Assembly: GCA_028571685.1 (NCBI GenBank)
Contig: CM053164.1
Span: 36,258,501-36,322,500, forward strand
Origin: Heterohyrax brucei
Taxonomy: Eukaryota; Chordata; Mammalia; Hyracoidea; Procaviidae
Length of the DNA stretch: 64,000 nt
Direction of reading: 5' to 3'
Position 1 is the first letter of the stretch; each line of letters begins with the position of its first letter. The position numbers were made by a program, and so were the translations under genes. The notes beneath the pieces were generated by a model, which was not told where the DNA came from, made no database searches, and was given only the letters and a program-made list of their open reading frames with translations. Shown here one piece after another: positions 57,083 through 64,000 of the stretch.

Positions 57083-57302
57083 AGGTTTATAAAGTTCTTT
57101 AATAATAGTCTACCAAAGCTAAGAAAAACTGGAGTACAGATCCAGTAAAATGAACAATTTATCTATCAAATAATACAGATTTCCTAGGAAATTGACAACT
57201 ACAATATTTTGAATATTTCATGAATGGAATTAATGTTAATTCTTTCACCTTTACAGACTACCTACTTAAATGTTTTCAGATGTAACGTGACAGACTACAC
57301 TG
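57083..57302 (+). repeat. 220-bp direct duplication, right copy
   Basis: It begins 'aggtttataaagttcttt' and ends 'cgtgacagactacactg'. Its left edge is about 20 bases from the splice acceptor of the 56926-57061 exon, so the branch-point region probably lies within or beside it. Confidence 0.97.
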
Positions 57303-58374
57303 ACTAACTGGAACTAGCCTGCAAACGAAACAGCACTACTAAAATTTGTATACACCTACTTACTACACATTTCTTAGTTAATTTTGACCCCAAATTGTCC
57401 GTTTTACAAAAGATATTCGGTTTACTTAACAGGGTAGAGTCATGACAAAACCAAGAACAAGGAAAAAAATAACACTAGGCCCTATTTTTTAAATATTACA
57501 CGCACAAACTTTTTTAAAGAAAACCTAGTCTAATTAAGATGGAGTAAGAAATTTACTCAAAACAAAGCCAGTCTTAAAAAGGTGTTGATTCAACTAGCAT
57601 TTGGCTATATACAGGTCTTAAGTTTCTACTGAAATGACTAAATGGAATTGAAATCTCTACTTAGAGAGTAACACTTAAAGTGTTAATAGTTGTATTACAC
57701 CCGTATCCATCAAAAATGCCACTTCACTAAAATATAAATCAATACTATGTGTGTAGTAGATTCAGGGAAGAACTGATAAGGACAGAAATCAAATTCTTAC
57801 CAAAAACCAAAAAAACTGAGGTATATTTTTTTATAGTGAGACACTGAATTGTGCAGTAAATACAGATTTGAGTGGCACATTTAATATAGATACAGATCAT
57901 AAATCTTAGTATTGCAACTAACATTTCAAGAAGTAATCTGGAAAATAATTTACAGTATCTTTTGAGTGATAATTTCATAATGAGAAAAGAATACTTGCCT
58001 AATAAAAATATGAAACACTAAAATTAAAATATCTAAAAAAATTTTAAATATGTTAAAAAATCAAAATTAAATTTGTTCCTCTTATCCACCCGGTACACAT
58101 CATTAACCAAAGAAAACTGGAACTGAAGCATACTTTATATTTATGGAAAATTAAAAGAAAACCCAGATAATAATGTCACAAAATGGTAATTCTCCAATGG
58201 AGAAAAAATGCTGTCATAACAGCTTGGAAGTCAAGGTGAGATTTTTATGATTTTCTAAAGGGAACATTATTAAAAATATTGAGAAATCTGGAAGAAAGAA
58301 ATATATTCCCAGTTATGAAACTGTGAGGTAAAAACATGTACAATCTGTGGCATAGTGTCTAGGTCGTTTTTAAA
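57303..58374. other. Intron, no recognisable feature
   Basis: About 1 kb of AT-rich sequence has no exon and no confident repeat. Confidence 0.5.
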
Positions 58375-58540
58375 AACAGACAAACATCTGTTGCCATTGA
58401 GTCAGATTCGACTCATAGCAAACTCTACAGGACAGAGTAAAACCATCCCATAACGTTTCCAGGAAGTGACTAGTAGATATGAACTGCCGATTTCCGGTTA
58501 GCAGTGAAGCTCTTAACCACTGCACTACCACACCTCATAG
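58375..58540 (-). mobile_element. AfroSINE, antisense
   Basis: From 'cagacaaacatctgttgcc' through 'tacaggacagagtaaaacc' to 'cttaaccactgcactacc'. Diverged in the head. Confidence 0.92.
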
Positions 58541-58614
58541 ATACTCAATAAAATATCTGTCCTGCTCTCTATTTGGGAGACTTATGAATCATGTTATTTT
58601 GTGTAAGTATATTG

Positions 58615-58825
58615 CTATTGTTGCTGGTTGCCATCAAGTCAACTTCAACTCATGGCTACCTGACATCTAAAGGATAGAACGGCTTCATAGGATTTCCAAG
58701 GCTGGGATCTTCCATGAGATCACCAGGTCTATCTTCTGAGGTGCCTCTTGGTGGGTGTTAACCACCAACCTATGGGCTAGTAGGCAAGCACTTAACAAAC
58801 TGTGCTACCCAGGACTCCTCATGAG
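58615..58825 (-). mobile_element. Long-form AfroSINE, antisense
   Basis: 'gttgccatcaagtcaacttc', 'aaggctgggatcttccatg', 'gtgcctcttggtgggtg' and 'cttaacaaactgtgctaccc'. The long middle section separates it from the short form. Confidence 0.8.
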
Positions 58826-58839
58826 TATAATTGAAAACC

Positions 58840-58895
58840 CAAACCAAACCCACTGCAACGGAGTCAATTCTGTCATGTCAGCATAGCCCTAACAA
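58840..58895 (-). mobile_element. AfroSINE tail fragment, antisense
   Basis: 'aaacccaaaccaaacccact' and 'gcaacggagtcaattctg' only; the rest is absent. Confidence 0.75.
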
Positions 58896-59172
58896 ACAGT
58901 TTTTGAAAAAGTTATACACAGTTACAGTAAAATTTCTTGAATATTCATGACTTTTATCATTTACTTAGTTTAGTGTTAGTATATTGAGCAATTTTCTATT
59001 AGGTACAGACTACATGTCAAACAAGGTGCAAGGAACTGGGAAAAATAATTTAAAAAAGATCACCTATACTTCAAAATTCACAGGCTTTACTTTGATTACC
59101 ACAGTAACCTAATTCAAATCTCTTTGTGATGTGGGTAAATTAATACATGTTTAAAGGTAGATTTCTGGTTTT

Positions 59173-59345
59173 GCAGCACTGGTAGCACACCAGTTAAGAG
59201 CTCAGGCTGCTAACCAAAAAGGTCAGCAGTGTGAATCCACCAACCTCTCTCTGGAAACCCTTTGGGGCAGTTCTAGTCTGTCCTTATAGTGTCACTATGA
59301 GTCAGAATCAGCGCAAATGGCAATGTGGGTTTTTTTTTCTGTTTT
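59173..59345 (+). mobile_element. AfroSINE, sense
   Basis: 'gcagcactggtagcacacc', 'gtgtgaatccaccaacctc', 'gtcactatgagtcagaatc' and a T-rich tail. Confidence 0.92.
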
Positions 59346-59744
59346 TATTTCAGAGCCAAAGTACAACTAGCTTGAGGCTAGAACTCAAGACACTCTACAA
59401 AAAAGTCATAATTGACTTTCTTACCAATAGTTTATGTGCCTCAGTCTTCCTCAAATCTATTAATCTGCTCAACATGTTCCATATAACTGGAATGCCCACT
59501 CACTTTCCATTTTTCATCATTAAAATCCTAATTGTTTTACAAGGTACAGCCCCAAACTTGCCTTCACTGATTCTTTCTGAACCTCTCCAACAGAACATGT
59601 TTACCCTTCTTGGATCTCTCTAGACCCTAAGTTACTGCTTTTTACCTTGTCCTAGTGCCCTTAAATTCTGTGTCTTGCTTTTATCTCTGAGCTACATAGC
59701 ATATTACAGAGTGTCCTGCCAACGACAACAAAATATATTTCAAT

Positions 59745-59945
59745 TTGGCTCTAGAGTCAGGATCTCGGATTTGAATGCAGGCCTGAGAGTACACTAAATA
59801 AGTGACCTTATTTAAGTTAAATTACCTCAGCAAGTTTCCCAGTTCTCCTGTATTATGAAAACATTAACATTACCCACTTGACAGAACTGTTATGAGGATT
59901 AATATATGACAACTTATAGAAAGGCTTTATGATAATAAATGTGCC
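59745..59945 (+). mobile_element. MIR, sense
   Basis: 'ggatttgaatgcaggcctg', 'aagtgaccttatttaag' and 'gaactgttatgaggattaat' are in MIR order. Confidence 0.7.
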
Positions 59946-60034
59946 ATCAGGACTCTAAAACTATTATTATCACAGTTAGTTTTTCTAAAAACAGTAACAC
60001 TCCCACATTAAGATGAACAGAATGTTCCAAGAGT

Positions 60035-60185
60035 GAGCAAACACTCATTCACTCATTCTGCAAACATTCATCAGGCACCCACCATATGCCAGAAAGTATG
60101 CTAGGCCCAGAACATTCCATAGTGAGTGAAATGTGTAAATACACTTTTTATATTCAAGGCACATACAAAAGAGTAACACACAATT
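60035..60185 (+). mobile_element. Ancient repeat fragment, L2-like, sense
   Basis: 'cattcactcattctgcaaac' and 'caggcacccaccatatgcca' recall a common ancient interspersed repeat. It ends about 65 bases before the exon at 60251. Confidence 0.5.
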
Positions 60186-60250
60186 ATGAGGAAACTTACC
60201 ATACCTGTATTTTTTTCAGTACAACAATATAGGAAAGTAATTTACAGTAC

Positions 60251-60562
60251 CGTCTTTCTTGTCACTCTGGCTGATTTCAGCATGAGGAAACACTTTTTGC
60301 AAGACTGCCAGGATGTTGTTGAAGCTTCTTTCCAGCAGTGGCCTTATGATGGGGGACAGTGCATGTCCTGAAGACATCACAGCACGTTGGGAAGCAGGCA
60401 CAATATTCTGCATTGCGTGATAAAAGTCTTGTGCACTGAGCACTATTGACGAAACATCCAACTGCAGCTTATGACTGCTAGCATAAATCTGGGGGTAACG
60501 TCTCCGCAGGGCAGTCAGGGCAGCTTCAGTGCACAGGGCCTTGATATCAGCTCCACAATAGC
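60251..60562 (-). CDS. ATAD2B: ATAD2B coding exon: end of AAA1 domain and linker (first exon in window)
   Basis: This 312-base exon encodes the C-terminal lid of the first AAA+ ATPase domain of ATAD2B, a nuclear bromodomain ATPase that binds acetylated histones. The translation begins GYCGADIKALCTEAAL, the conserved AAA+ 'GADI...C.EAA' helix, and continues through RRRYPQIY, PASQRAVMSSGHALSP and VFPHAEISQSDKK. These match ATAD2B rather than the paralogue ATAD2 (ALCTEAAL, not SICAEAAL; from memory). The acceptor reads ...gcattag/GC and the donor GACG/gtactg. The exon enters needing two bases of a Gly codon and leaves with one base, which joins AT of the next exon to form Asp. The donor lacks the usual G at +5. 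Reading through into the intron meets a stop after about ten residues. The preceding AAA1 exons lie outside the window. Confidence 0.97.
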
Positions 60563-63220
60563 CTAATGCACAAAAAGAAAAGGATAATACAGGTAAGTAC
60601 ATTATTCTAAGGACTACCTACATTTTGCAAGCATACACATCCTTAGCTAAAGTAATAACCAGAACTTAATCAACAGTTACCTGTAATTTTATGAGCAAAA
60701 TGAAAATTGATCATTTAAAATTACCTAACCAAGTTAGTGAATTAGGGGCTAAATATTCAGTAAAACTGAAACTGTTTTGAATATTTTAAAGGAATATAAA
60801 CATGAACTAACGATATTAAAACACAACAGGTCACACGTATCACGTCAAAGCCAATGATTACCAGTTACAATTTGCTTCAGGTAAGATTTTAAAAGAACAA
60901 TAGTTTCACTTCAGTCCTTTACTGAAATTTCCAATCATTATTTCTTATTACTAATACACATAAAGGAGTAGTGCATAAGCGGAAATTTCAAAAATAGGGC
61001 TGTTCTACCAGCAACTCTGAGTTCAACCCAACTACACAAGTTAACATCTACTCCCTCAAAATTGTAATCTAAATATGTAATTCACCTGTTAAAGTTCCAA
61101 AAGCAGTATAGAAAATAAAGAGTGTTAAAAATATTTTCATTGGTTTTCCATACTAACTTCATTTAGATACATATTTTTAGCTTCAAATGACTGATAATCT
61201 GGCTATAAAGACTGTACCAACATGAAATATTGTTCACTATTCATATTTCACTAATTATACAGCTAAATAATAGATCAAATCCCTTACGCTTTTAAATAAT
61301 TTTATTCATCTGGTTAACATGTACATGTAGGAAAATAAACTGTTGTTAGGTCTTTACCATAAAAGGGGGTGGGGGGCATTACTCAAACTAGTCATTCCGT
61401 TTTTTTTTTTTTTTTCCTATCACTGAAACTTGAATTTGGTCACCTTTAACAGTCACGCCAGCAGGGGGAACTACTAGAGCTAGATATAAATCATTAGCCC
61501 TTATGCTCCTCAAGAAGCTGTATTAGGGTTAGTTACCTCTTCGTATCTCACAATGACCTTGTGGAACCATTAAATACAGAATTAAAAATGGTAATTAGGC
61601 AAAAAAAATAAAAGTTGAGACATAGCAGCCCCAGACTAAATAGCAGAAGAGCATTAAGGAATATCGAGAGACAGAATCATATAAACAGAAATACAAATCC
61701 CTCATACAGTCTATATTTAACTATACTCTGATTAGCAATAGGGCATATGATCCTATCAATAATTAAACCCTACACACCCTACACACAGGAAAACTCTGCT
61801 TCTTTTCTGGCTCACTGCACTTACTATTTTTTAATATACTGTATCATTTACCTGTTGTAATTATTATCTCCTTGGCTTGGCTTGGCTAACCCCCGCTACA
61901 ATTTTAGCTCTGTGAGGATAAAGATCTTTAACTGTTTTGTTCACTACAGGTAGTTTCCAGCTTATTATATACTTGAGTTATGATGAACCACATTTATAAC
62001 TGTCTGGACTGTTTCTTTTGTTAAAATATCTTATAGTTAGTAATATGTACTACATACTTTGTTAAAATATAAGATTATAAGCAATGTTTGCAACCTCCAA
62101 AGAGAAATATAGATCCAGTTTACATAGATACTGATAATGAAAGGCAATAATAAAAAAAAACGAGGTATTCGACTTTCATCAGAAATGACTGAAGATGGAG
62201 ACACCCTAACAGAATATCTTCTTAAGCTGGGGACTACTTGTAATATATCTTAAATACCCAGAACAATACCTGACATATATCAGTCAGTCAATAATTATTT
62301 GATGAGTAGAAGAATGCATAAAAGAAGGGTACTGCAACTAAAAGGTTATAGTCTTAGAAAGGCAGAACTGTAGGTTATTGTGTACTACATGGAAATGTGG
62401 ATAAAATATACCTTTTAGGCTTCATTTTATTACCCCTAAGAAATCTAAGTCCTTTTATTTTTAAACTAACCTATTCATTGTGAGTAAAATTATGAGAATT
62501 ATGAAAAACAGAAAAATACTGAATTCTTTAAGTAAGATTTATTCAGAGTTAAGGAAAAACCTAATATAACCTCTAAGAAATTAATTCAGAAATCTATTAA
62601 GAGATTAAGCATTAACACTATCTCATTACAGCAATCTATCACTCTTCAGTTTAACCAGATTTACCACCGGACTCTCGTTTTATTCTCCATCTGTCATTAA
62701 AAAAAGTATTTTTCTTGTGACATGACATACACTTCTATTACACTAGTTCAACAAAAAGAAGATAAACACCAGCTTAAAGTAGTAAGAAGCTAAAAAATTA
62801 ATCATGGGTATGATTACAGCATGTGTACTTCATCCTCCACATGAGAAAATGACTAAACTACCTTCTCTAAGCAATACTTAGAAGCATATACACAGTTAAT
62901 GAACATACTACATAGTCTACAAAAGCCTAAATTAAAAAGAAAATCAGAAACATTCAAGACAAAACAAAAAAAAATTAGCTGCTACTAAAAAGCGTTTTAT
63001 GTAGTAAATATTACCTATAATATTTGTTTGGCATCATGATAAAAACACATTAATTACATATACAACAATGTATTCTTCATTTTTTCCTAATTTGTCCCAG
63101 AAAATTAAAAAGTGTATTAATAACAGACCCTGTTTTAAAAAATAAATTTTCACATGGATCAGAACCAACAGACTATAAAGATAGGAAACGTATTCTTTAT
63201 AGTTGTTTCTGAGTGAGAAT
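60563..63220. other. Intron upstream of the AAA1-end exon, largely unassigned
   Basis: The acceptor (gcattag, minus strand) lies at 60563-60569. I searched this stretch for the preceding AAA1 exon and did not find it. A fragment 'cttggcttggcttggct' near 61871 may be a SINE-tail scrap. Short L2-like 3' ends may lie near 61900 and 62260. Confidence 0.5.
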
Positions 63221-63399
63221 CTGTGGTTCTCAACAATGAATATTCGTCAGAACAAACAATACAACTTAAGCAAAAATACAGATACCAAGCTCTATGACAG
63301 TTTAGAGAATCTGAATTGTGGGGGTTTGAGGCCATAAATATGTGTTTTATAGAAGCTTTACAAATGATTTTGACACAGTAAAACACTTGAGAACCACTG
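63221..63399. mobile_element. MER5-type hAT DNA transposon remnant
   Basis: The left end 'ctgtggttctcaac' and the right end 'ttgagaaccactgg' are reverse-complementary terminal repeats of MER5 type. The interior 'tagagaatctgaattgtgg' and 'ataaatatgtgttttatag' is diverged MER5. Confidence 0.7.
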
Positions 63400-64000
63400 G
63401 CTTATAATACTTGCTTTACTGGACTCTAAAATAAAACATTATTAAAAGTACATCATACCCACCCACTGCTGTCATAAACACAGCTAATTTTTTCTCAAAG
63501 ACTAAAATATACACAGCTATTCAGAGGTTAGACCAGAAAGAAATGAGATCTTAACAAAATTTTATAAAGTTATTTTTTTTAAGTACAAAATCAAACATAA
63601 CAAAGGCCCAAAAGACAGAGGCTCATTAATGTTTTCATAGTTTTAGCCCTCTTAATGAAAATGGAATACAGAAATATGAGCAGGTTTGAGCTCCACATTA
63701 ACTTTAAGTTCCTACTATCTGTGCAAACACTGGATACGAACAGATCATGTTATCATTGTTAACAATGTATGTCATTCAGGAAATTTTTTACTACTTGAGA
63801 ATTACATCTATTTGGGTCTGCAAAACCTCTAAGTGCTTGGGAATTTTTTCAAGGCAAAAGTTACCAAATCCATAACCTCTGAAAAGAGGTTAGTTATCTT
63901 TGCAATTACTGATCAAGGCTGCACACTTTTTGGTAAGCATAAATTTCACTGAAACGAACCCAGACATGTTAAAACATGTTTAGTGTTCACAAACAGATGA
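63400..64000. other. Intron, no recognisable feature
   Basis: No exon or repeat is recognised up to the end of the window. Confidence 0.5.

Noticed and set aside
56951-57148. Plus-strand ORF of 65 codons across the ATAD2B linker exon
   Set aside because: It is the antisense shadow of the minus-strand exon and extends into the duplicated intron sequence.

Overview
This is vertebrate, almost certainly placental-mammal, nuclear DNA. It is AT-rich and lacks operons and long ORFs. Nearly all of it is intron packed with interspersed repeats. The dominant SINE, with about 30 copies or fragments, is the tRNA-derived, RTE-tailed AfroSINE type. It occurs alongside RTE LINE sequence with the same 3' tail and alongside L1. 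That combination points to Afrotheria, most likely an elephant or a close relative. This is inference from repeat recognition, not from a database search.

The only gene I can support is ATAD2B (ATPase family AAA domain containing 2B), on the minus strand. Seven consecutive coding exons can be read with exactly matching splice phases, in transcript order: 60251-60562, 56926-57061, 41131-41317, 28565-28750, 18562-18697, 16399-16595 and 13221-13380. They add up to 1314 coding bases, or 437 whole codons. They encode the end of the first AAA+ ATPase domain, an acidic linker, a degenerate second AAA module whose Walker A lysine is Gln, and most of the bromodomain. The 5' part of the gene lies beyond position 64000. 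The rest of the bromodomain and the C-terminus lie beyond position 1; at least 13 kb of intron follows the last visible exon.

Layout by region: 1-5430 is a mosaic of old antisense L1 interrupted by an antisense RTE fragment. 5430-13220 is intron with SINE, MIR and L2 copies and one LTR. 13221-18697 holds the three most 3' exons seen. 18698-28564 is a large intron with sense and antisense L1, MER5-type DNA transposon sequence and SINEs. 28565-41317 holds two exons and SINE clusters, including nested insertions. 41318-56925 is the largest visible intron, with a clean 2.07-kb L1, an LTR inside an L1, an RTE 3' end, a row of three SINEs inserted at one site and a rearranged L1 mosaic. 56383-57302 carries a near-perfect 220-bp duplication bracketing one exon. 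60563-64000 is intron with little that is recognisable.

I found no previously undescribed functional system. The most useful observations are the duplication around the exon at 56926-57061, the serial same-site SINE insertions, two weak splice donors, a TG-tract acceptor, tail-only SINE fragments, and a dispersed repeat of about 380 bp that I cannot assign.
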